In this document: positions 8,214-17,542 of the stretch, piece after piece
Numbering within the stretch: the first letter of the stretch is position 1
Layout: each line of letters starts with the position of its first letter
Assembly (NCBI GenBank): GCA_963797765.1
Contig: CAWCQU010000003.1
Coordinates: 1,364,001 to 1,428,000, forward strand
Source of the DNA: JBGPTK01 sp963797765
GTDB taxonomy: Bacteria; Acidobacteriota; Terriglobia; Acidiferrales; UBA7541
DNA length: 64,000 bases
Direction: 5' to 3'
Translations under genes and position numbers: made by a program
Notes under the pieces: model-generated
Databases searched by the model: none
What the model saw: the letters and a program-made list of their open reading frames with translations, nothing else
What the model was told of the DNA's origin: nothing

Positions 8214-9587
8214 TTATCCGGATCGAGGGCCGACTTTGATGGCGCGCATCACCTCAAGAGCGGGCCCGTGTTCTGCTTCGAGATATTTCATTTTGCCCTG
8301 ACCCACGCCGTGCTCGCCGGTGCACGTGCCACCCAGTGCGAGAGCGCGCTTTACCAATCGATCGGAGAGTCGTTTTGCCTCGGCCAATTCCACTTCGCTA
8401 TTCGGATCCAGCACATAGCTCAAATGAAAATTGCCGTCTCCCACGTGTCCTACCAGGGGAGCCGGAAACGGAGCGGTAAGATTGTCTTCTTTCGTTTCGA
8501 GAATGCATTCCGTCAGGCGCGAGATGGGAACGCAGACATCGGTGACGAGCGCCTTGCTTCCCGGGCGCAGCGCTAACGACGCGTAGTAGGCGGCGTGCCG
8601 CGCTTCCCAAAGTTTATCGCGATCTTCCAGGCGCGTGGCCCATTGGAATTCGCGGCCGCCGTGTTCCTTGGCGAGCGATTGGACAGTTATGGCTTGATCG
8701 GCGACGTGGCGTTCGCTATCGCCGTGAAATTCAAAAAACAGCGTGGGAGCGACGGGATAATTCGTTTTCGAATAGCGATTCACCGCGTCCATTTCCACTT
8801 CATCCAGGAGTTCGACGCGCGCCACCGCGACGCCCAGTTGCACCGTTTCGATCACCGTCTCCACCGCTCCACGAATCCCTTCAAAAGTGCAGATTGCGGC
8901 GGAGACTGCCTCCGGCAGCGGATGCAGGCGCAAGGTCACCTCGGTGAGGACGCCCAGAGTGCCTTCGGAGCCAACGAACAGCCGTGTGAGATCGTATCCG
9001 GCGGACGATTTACGGGCGCGGGTGCCAGTTTTGATGATGCGCCCGTCGGCCAGGACAACGGTAAGTCCCAGCACGTTGTCGCGCATGGTTCCGTAACGCA
9101 CTGCCGTGGTTCCAGACGCGCGAGTGGCCGCCATGCCGCCGAGCGTGGCATCCGCTCCAGGATCGATGAAAAAAGTAAGGCCGGTATTATCGAGCGCTTT
9201 GTTCAGTTGAAGCCGGGTGACGCCAGCTTCCACCGTGGCATCGAGGTCGGCGGTGCTGATGCGAAGTACTTTGTTCATTTCGCGCAAATCAATGGTAATG
9301 CCGCCGCGGATCGCGTTGACGTTTCCTTCCAGCGACGTTCCGGCTCCGAATGGAATCACCGGCAAATGGTGCCTGGCGCTAATTTTCAGAATTTCGCTCA
9401 CTTCTACCGTGGTGTGCGGAAAGCAAACCACGTCGGGCGATGCAGGGGGATGATAGGATTCGCCGTGGCTATGATGTTCCCGAATCACTGGCGCGGTGGC
9501 TGTCCGCTCGCCGAGGAGCGACCTTAATTCGGCAATGGCCTGCTCCAGGGAATCGGCGGGAATCGAACTGGCGCGCGCGCTAGTCAT
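8214..9587 (-). CDS. FAD-linked oxidase, D-lactate dehydrogenase (cytochrome)-like; C-terminal frameshift
   Basis: 457 residues from ATG 9587, preceded by GGGGGGCAGATGCT. The FAD-binding PCMH domain shows PFGAGTSLEGN (about 90-100) and DPGADATLGGM. The C-terminal GlcD-type domain shows VGHVGDGNFHLSYV and GTCTGEHGVGQGK, the usual substrate/FAD-proximal motifs. The family oxidises D-2-hydroxyacids (D-lactate, glycolate) and passes electrons to cytochrome or quinone. The last residues KVGPRSG are out of frame: removing one base at about 8236-8240 restores A-L-D-P-D-N-R-M-N-P-G-K-I. No FeS partner (GlcF) is adjacent. The substrate is not determined by sequence alone. Confidence 0.85.
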   Translation of the reverse strand: MTSARASSIPADSLEQAIAELRSLLGERTATAPVIREHHSHGESYHPPASPDVVCFPHTTVEVSEILKISARHHLPVIPFGAGTSLEGNVNAIRGGITIDLREMNKVLRISTADLDATVEAGVTRLQLNKALDNTGLTFFIDPGADATLGGMAATRASGTTAVRYGTMRDNVLGLTVVLADGRIIKTGTRARKSSAGYDLTRLFVGSEGTLGVLTEVTLRLHPLPEAVSAAICTFEGIRGAVETVIETVQLGVAVARVELLDEVEMDAVNRYSKTNYPVAPTLFFEFHGDSERHVADQAITVQSLAKEHGGREFQWATRLEDRDKLWEARHAAYYASLALRPGSKALVTDVCVPISRLTECILETKEDNLTAPFPAPLVGHVGDGNFHLSYVLDPNSEVELAEAKRLSDRLVKRALALGGTCTGEHGVGQGKMKYLEAEHGPALEVMRAIKVGPRSG

Positions 9588-9715
9588 AGCATCTGCCCCC
9601 CAAATACATTTCTGTTGCTCAGTACACTTGGCACATATTCCTGCCGGCTGCTGCAAAGTTTATAACGAAATCCGCGATCCTGCGCGCATTCAGCCATGTG
9701 GTTGAAACTAAAGAT

Positions 9716-9733
9716 GCCACCCTGAAGGGTGGC
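9716..9733. repeat. Short perfect inverted repeat
   Basis: gccaccctgaagggtggc, two 8-base arms around GA, lies between the end of the GGDEF gene and the start of the D-LDH-like gene. There is no T-run, so it is more likely a REP-type palindrome than a terminator. Confidence 0.45.
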
Positions 9734-9776
9734 GCTACACGATCACTCCTAACTGGCGCAGCAAGATTTTCGGGGG

Positions 9777-12700
9777 CTAGGCCCAGCGAGGGCCGGGGGA
9801 AACGATTTCGCGGGTGGCCGCCGAGGATACGTCCATATTCGATTCCGCCGGACTGGAACCAGCGGCGACTTCCACCGGTTCAAGAGGCAACATTCCGACC
9901 GAGTGGTTTCTGCCCAATTCCTTGGCTCGATATAAACCGCGGTCCGCCAATTTCAACACTTCATCGACGGTGAGAGAAACGGCTCCCGGCTCCCACGGAT
10001 ACGGAGCCCATCCTACCGAGCAGGTTCGGATCACCTGATTTCCTCCCGAGATCGAGAAGGGCTTTTCAGCGAGGGCCGCAAGAATCTTCTCCGCCAGAAT
10101 GTGCGCGTTCTTTCGTTCCGCGGCGCGGCAAACCACCAGGAACTCTTCCCCTCCCCAGCGGATCAGGAAATCGGAATGGCGCACGATTCGAGTGAGCCGC
10201 CGGGCAGCTTCCACCAGCACTTCGTCGCCAGCGTCGTGGCCAAATGTATCGTTGATCACTTTGAAGTGATCCAGGTCGATCAGGTAGAAAATCACGTCGC
10301 GGTGGTCGCGGCTGTAATTTTCCTCCTCGGCAAAATAGGCGCGAGTGGCTTGATTCGCGTCGGCGCCAATCATCGAGTAAAAGAAACGGCGATTGCGAAC
10401 GCCTGTCAAAGGATCGGTAAGGGAAGCCTCTTGAAGTTCCTGGTTCGCGCGAGCGAGCTCCGTGCTGCGCTCGGCCACCGCAGCCTCCAAGCGCTTTCGT
10501 TCCGCTTCGTGACGCTGGGTTCGCAGACGGGTGAAGACCAGAAACATTAACGCCGAAATCAAAACGGCGAGGACGCCCGCCCATGGCGTGCGCCACCAGG
10601 GAGCCAGGACCGTGAAGGAATATTTAGCAGCGCTCGGGCTCCAACCAAGGTCCGGCGAGCCGCAGGAAACCTCAAACGTATAATGCCCGGGCGGCAGTGC
10701 GGAGTAACGCACCTCACGCATCGAGGTCTCGGTAAACGCGGATTCCAGGCCATCCAACCGGTAGCGGCAGATTGTCTGTTCCGGACTGCGTAAACTCAAA
10801 GCAGCAAACTGCGCGGAAAACGAATTTTGCTTGTAAGGCACTTGAGGATCCGGAAGCCCCATGTGCTCGATTCCCGCGAATTCCGCGTGCGTCAACACTA
10901 CGACCGGAGTGGTCCGCGGCAATTCCTCCTGACTGGGATCAAAGCGAGCGAGTCCGTGACTGGTGCCAATCAGTATGGACTGGTCGGAATCCTGCCAGAA
11001 GGCTCCGCAATTTGTGTCATTCCAAAGCAACCCGTCGTTTCGCGTGAAGTTGCGCATCGTCCCGCCGGAAGACAAACGCCCAAGACTGTTGTCCATTTCG
11101 AGCCAGGAATTGCGGCTGCGGTCGGTACCCACCAGGCAGACCGCTTTGGCTACATGTTGCAACTGGAGTTTTCCATTGGGCAGCAATCGCGCGTGAGTGG
11201 CACTATCTTCGTCGCCATAACCGATCCAAATTTCGTCGTTGGTGATTGCGGAGATGGTTCTCACGTCTTTATCCAGCAATCCGTCCGCAGGACCGAAGTG
11301 AAGCCAGTTCGTTCCGTCAAAACGAGAAAGGCCTTCCGGCCCGCCGGTCCATAGAACGCCTTGCGATGAAAGCGAGACGGAGTTGGTTGAGCCTTGGATC
11401 GCTTGGGGAACCGGAACCTCTGTGAAGTTGAAACGGCCTTCCTGCCGCCGAACGACGTGCAGCGAATCCGCACCGTTCCACCAAACGGCGCCATCGGGCG
11501 CCATGGCGATGCTGGCGATTGACTCCGCATTTTTGCCCGTCAATACAGGGACAGGAACAGGATGCGGGAGCGAAGCGTCAAACCAGGTTAGGCCTTGTTC
11601 GGGCGACAGCGCCCATAAGCCATCGTCTTTGGAAACGAATAAAGAACGAGTACCACCGCCGGCAAGGCCATTCGCTTTATTCCACGATTGCCAGCGATGG
11701 CGATCGATATCCCACATGGAAAGAGCGGTATTGGTTCCGACCCATAGACGCTGGCGGGAATCGCGCACGATGCTTAAGACCAGCGGATCGGGAAGCCCAC
11801 CATCATCGACCCAACCCGACCATTGATGGGAGCCGGGCCAGCGATCGAGCCCCGCGCCTGCGAGGCCCACCCAAATTGTCCCTTCACGGTCTTCCAACGC
11901 GGAAAACACCGCGCTGGAAGTCAAGCCGTTGGTCCGATCCACGACCTGCCAACCATCTCGTTCAGACCAGCGATATAGGCCCGAACCGGTTGGCAGCATT
12001 AAATTCCCGTGACGGTCCAGAACCGGTGTGCCCTCCTGATTTGCTGCGGGAAGGCCGGAATCGCGGAAAACAAGCCCGGAGGGCATTCCCTTCGGAATAT
12101 CCAGGCTAGCCAGGTGATTCTCGGTGCGAATCCACAAATGGCCATGACCATCCGGGATCAGCGCCAACACGCGTCCTGCCGGAAGTTGCGGAGTTGAGAA
12201 AACTTCAACCCGCAACGAACCCCGTGAAATGCGTGCGAACTTACCTCCCGCTGCCAGCCAAATTGTATCGTCGGAACTCCGCACGATGGCATCAACGTGG
12301 GCGGCTGGCAGCCCTTGAGCTGTTCCCAGGACATTCGATGCGCCGCTTCGAGTATCCAAAACCAAGATGCCGCGATCCACCGAGACAAACAGCCTGCCGG
12401 CGGAATCCACCGCGAATGATTGGGCATTCAAAGCAATTTCCCCCGCCTCTGCTGGGATTGAAATGGGAAAGAAACGCTGCCCTTCGAGCCGCGCCAGACC
12501 CTTTCGCATATGCGCCCAAACGGTGCCGTCTGGCGCCACCTGCAGCTGTACCGTATGAACGCTGGGCAAACCCTGAGCCAATCCGAACGGCACGACGTTC
12601 AGGCCATCGTATCGATAAATGCCCTTCTGGCTGCCAATCCAAAGAAAACCCTGGGGATCTTGAGCGAGCGATAAGACAGTTATGGCAGAGAGGCCGAAGC

Positions 12701-12848
12701 GGTCTCCGAAATGTTGGATCGCGTAATGAGGCTTATCCGGAAGAGGAATGCGGGTCTCAGGACCTGCCGTGACGCTCTGAGCCGCGAGCAGCAAAAAAGT
12801 GCAATAGCAAACGACCGCCCAGACAAACCTATGCCGCCTACTTTTCAT
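9777..12848 (-). CDS. Beta-propeller sensor diguanylate cyclase (Reg_prop, Y_Y_Y, GGDEF)
   Basis: 1023 residues from ATG 12848 with signal peptide MKSRRHRFVWAVVCYCTFLL. About 700 residues of two-component-regulator propeller repeats follow (recurring GFLWIGSQKGIYRYDG, TIWVGLAGAGLDRW, LWVGTNTALSMWD), then a Y_Y_Y domain (LPPGHYTFEVSCGSPDLGW). After these come one membrane helix (WAGVLAVLISALMFLVF), a coiled coil (residues RTQRHEAERKRLEAAVAER) and a GGDEF domain. The active site is WGGEEF, with RHSD five residues upstream matching the RxxD inhibitory site, so the cyclase is predicted active and product-inhibited. It would convert a periplasmic signal into cyclic di-GMP. No receiver or histidine kinase domain is present. 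Confidence 0.92.
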   Translation of the reverse strand: MKSRRHRFVWAVVCYCTFLLLAAQSVTAGPETRIPLPDKPHYAIQHFGDRFGLSAITVLSLAQDPQGFLWIGSQKGIYRYDGLNVVPFGLAQGLPSVHTVQLQVAPDGTVWAHMRKGLARLEGQRFFPISIPAEAGEIALNAQSFAVDSAGRLFVSVDRGILVLDTRSGASNVLGTAQGLPAAHVDAIVRSSDDTIWLAAGGKFARISRGSLRVEVFSTPQLPAGRVLALIPDGHGHLWIRTENHLASLDIPKGMPSGLVFRDSGLPAANQEGTPVLDRHGNLMLPTGSGLYRWSERDGWQVVDRTNGLTSSAVFSALEDREGTIWVGLAGAGLDRWPGSHQWSGWVDDGGLPDPLVLSIVRDSRQRLWVGTNTALSMWDIDRHRWQSWNKANGLAGGGTRSLFVSKDDGLWALSPEQGLTWFDASLPHPVPVPVLTGKNAESIASIAMAPDGAVWWNGADSLHVVRRQEGRFNFTEVPVPQAIQGSTNSVSLSSQGVLWTGGPEGLSRFDGTNWLHFGPADGLLDKDVRTISAITNDEIWIGYGDEDSATHARLLPNGKLQLQHVAKAVCLVGTDRSRNSWLEMDNSLGRLSSGGTMRNFTRNDGLLWNDTNCGAFWQDSDQSILIGTSHGLARFDPSQEELPRTTPVVVLTHAEFAGIEHMGLPDPQVPYKQNSFSAQFAALSLRSPEQTICRYRLDGLESAFTETSMREVRYSALPPGHYTFEVSCGSPDLGWSPSAAKYSFTVLAPWWRTPWAGVLAVLISALMFLVFTRLRTQRHEAERKRLEAAVAERSTELARANQELQEASLTDPLTGVRNRRFFYSMIGADANQATRAYFAEEENYSRDHRDVIFYLIDLDHFKVINDTFGHDAGDEVLVEAARRLTRIVRHSDFLIRWGGEEFLVVCRAAERKNAHILAEKILAALAEKPFSISGGNQVIRTCSVGWAPYPWEPGAVSLTVDEVLKLADRGLYRAKELGRNHSVGMLPLEPVEVAAGSSPAESNMDVSSAATREIVSPGPRWA

Positions 12849-13024
12849 GAATTGTCGCCATGACCCCGAGGAAATAATCGTAATCAGATAAATCGCCGGG
12901 CGAAATGGTACTGGAAAGCGGAAGGTGTCCAATTCTAAACCTCCCATTGGTGCACTCGACCGGCTCACGCCAAGGGCCGGCAAACTGAGGGAGTTGTAAG
13001 CTGGGGCGTGTCCTGTGATTTAAC

Positions 13025-13981
13025 CTAGTAATTTTTCTTTAAGTCCATGCCGTTATACATGCTTGCCACCTGGTCACCGTAGCCATTGAACATTAACGTG
13101 GGGCGTTTGCGAAATTCTCCCAGGCGGCGTTCCGTGGCCTGGCTCCAACGGGGATGATCGACATTGGGATTCACATTGGAATAAAAACCGTATTCATTCG
13201 GGGCGGAGATATTCCAGGTGGTGGACGGCTGATCTTTAACAAAGCGAATCTTCACCAGCGATTTGATGGATTTGTAACCATATTTCCAGGGAATTACCAT
13301 GCGTACCGGCGCGCCATCCTGGTTTGGAAGCGTCTGGCCGTACATACCCACGCATAGCAACGCCAGCGGATTCATCGCTTCATCCAGTCGCAACCCTTCC
13401 ACATAGGGAAGCTGGATTCCGGCCATAGGGCCCTTGGGCATCTGCTTCAGGGTGTAGTAGGTTTCGAACGATACATATTTTGCTTTTGGCGTTGGCTCAA
13501 CCAAGTTGGCCAGCGCGCTGAAGGAAAATCCGATCCACGGAACCACGATCGACCAGCCTTCGACACAGCGATGGCGGTAAATGCGCTCCTCGAGCGGAGC
13601 GATTTTCAGAATGTCGTCCATGCTCATCTTCCGCGGCTTTTTAATTTCTCCCTCCACCGAGACGGTCCACGGCGAGGTGCGGAAATTTTGAGAATATTGC
13701 GCCGGATCGGTCTTGGCCGTACCGAATTCGTAATAATTGTTGTAATGGGTCACATCATCATACGGCGTAGGCTTTTCAGTGGTGCTTGCGGGCCACTTGG
13801 CAAGACCGTTCAGTTTGGTGGGAGCGTCAGCTGAAACTGAAAGCATATTCGAAAAATTATCATAGGCCTTGAGGGCGGCGGCCGAGACCGCCAAACCAAA
13901 TAGAAAATTGCGCCGGTTCACATAGATTCGCTGTGGAGTGACATCCGCATATTTCAGATCGGGCGATTTCTTGATCAGCAT
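13025..13981 (-). CDS. msrP: Protein-methionine-sulfoxide reductase catalytic subunit MsrP
   Basis: 318 residues from ATG 13981, preceded by AAGGAGCGGAGA. The Tat signal is VNRRNFLFGLAVSAAAL. The sulfite-oxidase-fold molybdopterin domain contains YRHRCVEGWSIVVPWIGF, whose Cys coordinates molybdenum, and the family-typical end of the domain with NGYGDQVASMYNGMDL. MsrP (YedY) repairs oxidised methionines of periplasmic proteins using electrons from the membrane haem protein MsrQ. No msrQ gene is found next to it in this window. About 170 bases separate it from the GGDEF gene. Confidence 0.93.
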   Translation of the reverse strand: MLIKKSPDLKYADVTPQRIYVNRRNFLFGLAVSAAALKAYDNFSNMLSVSADAPTKLNGLAKWPASTTEKPTPYDDVTHYNNYYEFGTAKTDPAQYSQNFRTSPWTVSVEGEIKKPRKMSMDDILKIAPLEERIYRHRCVEGWSIVVPWIGFSFSALANLVEPTPKAKYVSFETYYTLKQMPKGPMAGIQLPYVEGLRLDEAMNPLALLCVGMYGQTLPNQDGAPVRMVIPWKYGYKSIKSLVKIRFVKDQPSTTWNISAPNEYGFYSNVNPNVDHPRWSQATERRLGEFRKRPTLMFNGYGDQVASMYNGMDLKKNY

Positions 13982-14352
13982 TCTCCGCTCCTTCCTGACC
14001 AAACCCGCTAACGTGCGTACTCAATCCTCTGATAAGTAGATGCACTTACACATTAAAGGGAACAAAATCGGTCCTGTCGCCGGTGCATTTCAGGAGTATC
14101 CCACGCTTATCTAACTTGGACAAACCGCCGTGCATCAACTGCTGCCATGCAATCGAATGATTTCAATTCTTACCAATCCTACGCTCCTCCCATGTAGTCC
14201 AGGATCCGGCCAATCCGTTGCACGTTTTCCGTAAATATCCGTTGGTTTCTTCATGCTCAAAAAAAACGGCCCAGACACATTTCGTGCCTGGGCCGGCGGA
14301 TCGTTGGCCCGTTTCGGGTTTGGTAGTCTTTACTTCAGTCCCAACTCCGCGA
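13982..14352. other. Intergenic region, no gene seen
   Basis: 371 bases between the msrP start and the end of the VPS10-like gene. The only structure recognised is the terminator at 14259-14295. The remainder presumably holds the msrP promoter, but no confident boxes were found. Confidence 0.5.
14259..14295 (-). terminator. Rho-independent terminator of the long minus-strand run
   Basis: Read on the minus strand, CGGCCCAG (14288-14295) and CTGGGCCG (14267-14274) form an 8-bp GC stem with a 13-base loop, followed by eight T (14259-14266). It lies 58 bases after the last codon of the VPS10-like gene and would end transcription coming from as far as 33.6 kb. Confidence 0.85.
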
Positions 14353-15282
14353 CTATTTGGTCTTCAATTGCGTGATTTCCGGTTGCAGCGCCTTCCAACG
14401 CTCCAATTGTTCATCTTTCTCTTTGTCATACATCTGAAACACTTCGTAGACCTGAGCGGGAGGAGCGGAATCAGCACTTTCGATCACATTCCCCAACTCG
14501 GCATATTGAGCGTCGAGCATGATCGGATAGACCAGAGCAGCCCATTGGTTCACCGAAGCGACCTGAATCAGTTGCACTTCGACTTCGCCCATTTTTTGTT
14601 CGACGGCTACAATGGCTTGAACGGTGGCAGGATCGGCGCGCTTACGGATAATTTCAAGCACGGAGCGCGCCTCCCGGATCTGATTGACCGTATTGTGAAC
14701 CTCGGTTACACGGTCACGGATTTTCACCGCGAGTTCGTGCTGTTTTTCGAGGTCCGCCTGGCTGGCTTTGACGCGAGGATCGACTTTTACTTCGAGTGGC
14801 GCCGTGTAGTCCTTCCCCGCTACGGTTAGCTTCACCTGGTAAGTGCCGGGCGCCACTAACGGCCCGCCACCGTTCCGGAGTTCATTGATCGTCATACCCG
14901 CAACCATCGAAGGGCCGGTTTCGCGGAAGTTCCAGATGAAACGGTTCATGCCTGGACGCGCGGATAGCGGAGCGCCACCCGGCCGGCCGGCGTTCCGGGC
15001 ATTTCTGCCGCCGCCTCCCGAGCCGCCTGCACCCGCCTCCGGTCGCCGCTCACTTGCCGCATGGTGAATCACTTTGCCCTGGCTATCCAGGATATCGAGC
15101 GTGATGGGCTCCGAAGGCGCTGAGCCGAGGTAATAGTCGATCGCGGCTCCTGCCGGGGGATTCTGTCCAGCGTTTCTCCGTGCGCCACCGCCGCCGAAGC
15201 CGCCGGCGCCGCGCTCACGATATGCCACTGCCGGCGTGTAAAGATGCGCCGCGGACTGACGCGATGGATGCATTGGCCTCAC
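14353..15282 (-). CDS. VPS10/sortilin-like propeller protein, C-terminal part (frameshifted)
   Basis: This frame continues the gene above it. The join is REANAS (upstream frame) to RQSAAHLYTPAVAYRERG (this frame) if one base is removed near 15265-15270. The region holds a Gly-rich low-complexity stretch (FGGGGARRN, GGSGGGGRN), a beta-sandwich segment (GMNRFIWNFRETGPSMV, APGTYQVKLTVAG) and a C-terminal helical domain (KASQADLEKQHELAVKIRDRV). The same order is seen at the C-terminus of large acidobacterial sortilin-type glycosyl-hydrolase-like proteins. It has no own start site and should be merged with the 15215-17476 reading. Confidence 0.75.
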   Translation of the reverse strand: MRPMHPSRQSAAHLYTPAVAYRERGAGGFGGGGARRNAGQNPPAGAAIDYYLGSAPSEPITLDILDSQGKVIHHAASERRPEAGAGGSGGGGRNARNAGRPGGAPLSARPGMNRFIWNFRETGPSMVAGMTINELRNGGGPLVAPGTYQVKLTVAGKDYTAPLEVKVDPRVKASQADLEKQHELAVKIRDRVTEVHNTVNQIREARSVLEIIRKRADPATVQAIVAVEQKMGEVEVQLIQVASVNQWAALVYPIMLDAQYAELGNVIESADSAPPAQVYEVFQMYDKEKDEQLERWKALQPEITQLKTK

Positions 15283-17476
15283 GAAGCGGAGTGATATTGT
15301 CGAGCACCCAGAAGGCGCGGCCGTGCGTCGCCGCGATCAGGTCATCGCCGTGCACTGTCGTATCGTAGACTGGGGCGTGCGGCAGATTCAGTTGCAATGA
15401 CTGCCAATTGGCACCATCGTCGAAGGAAACGAATATTCCCGTCTCCGTGCCTGCATAGAGCAGGCCTTTGCGCTTGGGATCCGTGTGCACAGAGTGCACA
15501 TAGTCTTTCGCGGGAATTCCATTGGTAATTGAAGCCCAAGTCTTGCCGAAGTCCGTGGTCTTGAAAATCATCGGCCGGAAATCATCGGAGAAGTGCAAAT
15601 CCGCCGCCAAGTATGCGGTGCCGGCATCATAGGGCGATGGCTCGATCAGATTGACGCGCGTCCACTCCGGCATTTCCTTCGGCGTGATCTTTCCCCAATT
15701 CTTTCCGCCGTCTTTGGTGATGTAGACCAAGCCATCGTCTGTTCCCACCCAAATCAAATCCTTCTGCACGGGAGATTCGGCGACGGCGTAAATCGTGTCG
15801 AAATATTCCGCGCTCGAGTTATCTGGTGTCAGCGGTTCGGGCGTGGATTGCTGTTTTGTTTTATCGTTGCGGGTTAGATCGGGACTGATAATTGTCCAAC
15901 TCATGCCACCATCGCTGGTTTTGAACAACACTTCGCCCCCCAAATACAGAACATTCGGATCGTGAGGCGAAATTTGCATCGGCGCGGTCCATTGGAAGCG
16001 ATGCTTCAATTCGGCTGCCGGATGAGCGCGCGCGCCGAACCACGGAGCGATGTTTTGCACTTGGCCGGTATGGCCATCGTAGCGGGTGAAATGTCCATTG
16101 TGATCGCCGCCGTAAACAATTTCGGAATCGCGCGGGTCTGGCCAGATGAAACCGGATTCGCCGCCGCCCACCGGGTGCCAGGAGCGCTCGTCGATTGCGC
16201 CATCATCGCTGCGGCGAAGAATCCCGACGGTGGTGTTGTCCTGCTGGGAGCCGTAAATGCGGTAATTGAAATCGTTGTTGGTGGAGACGTGATAGAACTG
16301 CGCCGTTGGCTGATTATCCTGAGGCGTGAAGGTGATGCCGCCATCAACTGTAATGGTCACGCCGCCGTCATCGGCCTCGATGAAGCGCTTGGAATTGTTG
16401 GGATCGATCCACATCTGGTGATTATCACCGTGCGGAGCGGGCAGCGAATCGAAGATTCTGCCGCCATCCGTGGAACGAAATACTCCCAAATCGAGCAAGT
16501 AAACCGTATCAACATTTTTCGGGTCGGCGTAAACGTGATTCTGGTACCACGGCCGCACCCAGATCGGGTCGTTGTTCACCATCTGCCAGTTGTCGCCGCC
16601 ATCATCCGATTTATAGAGCGCATTTTCCTTGGCTTCGATCATGGCGTAGACGCGATTCGAATTGGCCGCCGAAACCGCCACGCCGATCCGTCCAAGAATT
16701 CCGCCGGGAAGTCCGTGGCCTTCCAAATGCTTCCAGGTGGCGCCGCCGTCCGTTGACCTGTAAAGTCCGCTGCCCGGGCCTCCGCTGATCATCGTCCAGG
16801 CCGCGCGGCGCACTTGATACATGGCTGCGAAGAGAATATTGGGATTGTTCGGATCGGCTGCTAAATCCGTGGCGCCGGTTTTGTCGTCGACGTACAGAAT
16901 TTTTTGCCAAGTTTTGCCGCCATCGGCGGTGCGGAACACGCCGCGCTCCTCGTTGGGGCCAAAAGCATGGCCTACCGCCGCGACAAGGACAATATCCGGA
17001 TTGCGCGGGTCGATAATGATCGAGGCAATGTGTTGCGAATCCCGCAAACCGACGTTGGTCCAGTTCCGGCCGCCATCGATTGATTTGTAAACTCCGTCGC
17101 CATAGGAAATCTCGTTGCGCAAGCATTGCTCGCCGGTGCCGACATAGAGAATGCCGGGATTCGATGGCGCAACCGCGATGGCGCCGATGGAAGCGACCGG
17201 TTCTTTATCGAAGATCGGGTTCCAGGTTGCGCCGCCGTCCGAGGTCTTCCAAACGCCTCCTGCGACGGCGCCAAAATAGTAGGTGCTGGGATCGCCGGGC
17301 ACGCCTGCCACGGCTTCGGCGCGGCCGCCGCGGAAAGGTCCGACTAATCTCCAGCGCATGCCATCGTAAAGATTCGTGGGCAGTGACTGCGCGGATATGC
17401 CTGAGACCAAGAAAAGCGACGTCAAAATTCCAGACAAAAACACAAGATACATGCGGCTACTTCGACTGCCTTTCAT
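15215..17476 (-). CDS. VPS10/sortilin-like BNR propeller secreted protein, N-terminal part
   Basis: It begins at ATG 17476 after GGGGGAGGAACTC and has a signal peptide (LVFLSGILTSLFLVSGISAQ). Repeated Asp-box/BNR motifs such as VWKTSDGGATWNP, VYKSIDGGRNWTN, VFRTADGGKTWQK and VYITKDGGKNWGK occur throughout, forming one or two ten-bladed propellers of the VPS10 type. The full repaired protein (14353-17476) is about 1,040 residues, the usual size for this family, annotated as glycosyl hydrolase or sortilin-like without proven activity. The last ~15 residues here are out of frame. It is the last gene of a long minus-strand run of transport and hydrolase genes and probably acts in the periplasm or on the surface. 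Confidence 0.85.
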   Translation of the reverse strand: MKGSRSSRMYLVFLSGILTSLFLVSGISAQSLPTNLYDGMRWRLVGPFRGGRAEAVAGVPGDPSTYYFGAVAGGVWKTSDGGATWNPIFDKEPVASIGAIAVAPSNPGILYVGTGEQCLRNEISYGDGVYKSIDGGRNWTNVGLRDSQHIASIIIDPRNPDIVLVAAVGHAFGPNEERGVFRTADGGKTWQKILYVDDKTGATDLAADPNNPNILFAAMYQVRRAAWTMISGGPGSGLYRSTDGGATWKHLEGHGLPGGILGRIGVAVSAANSNRVYAMIEAKENALYKSDDGGDNWQMVNNDPIWVRPWYQNHVYADPKNVDTVYLLDLGVFRSTDGGRIFDSLPAPHGDNHQMWIDPNNSKRFIEADDGGVTITVDGGITFTPQDNQPTAQFYHVSTNNDFNYRIYGSQQDNTTVGILRRSDDGAIDERSWHPVGGGESGFIWPDPRDSEIVYGGDHNGHFTRYDGHTGQVQNIAPWFGARAHPAAELKHRFQWTAPMQISPHDPNVLYLGGEVLFKTSDGGMSWTIISPDLTRNDKTKQQSTPEPLTPDNSSAEYFDTIYAVAESPVQKDLIWVGTDDGLVYITKDGGKNWGKITPKEMPEWTRVNLIEPSPYDAGTAYLAADLHFSDDFRPMIFKTTDFGKTWASITNGIPAKDYVHSVHTDPKRKGLLYAGTETGIFVSFDDGANWQSLQLNLPHAPVYDTTVHGDDLIAATHGRAFWVLDNITPLREANASIASVRGASLHAGSGIS

Positions 17477-17542
17477 GAGTTCCTCCCCCTAAATAAAGTG
17501 CAAGAAAAGCAAACTAGCACCGTTGAAGCCAGCCATCGCGTG

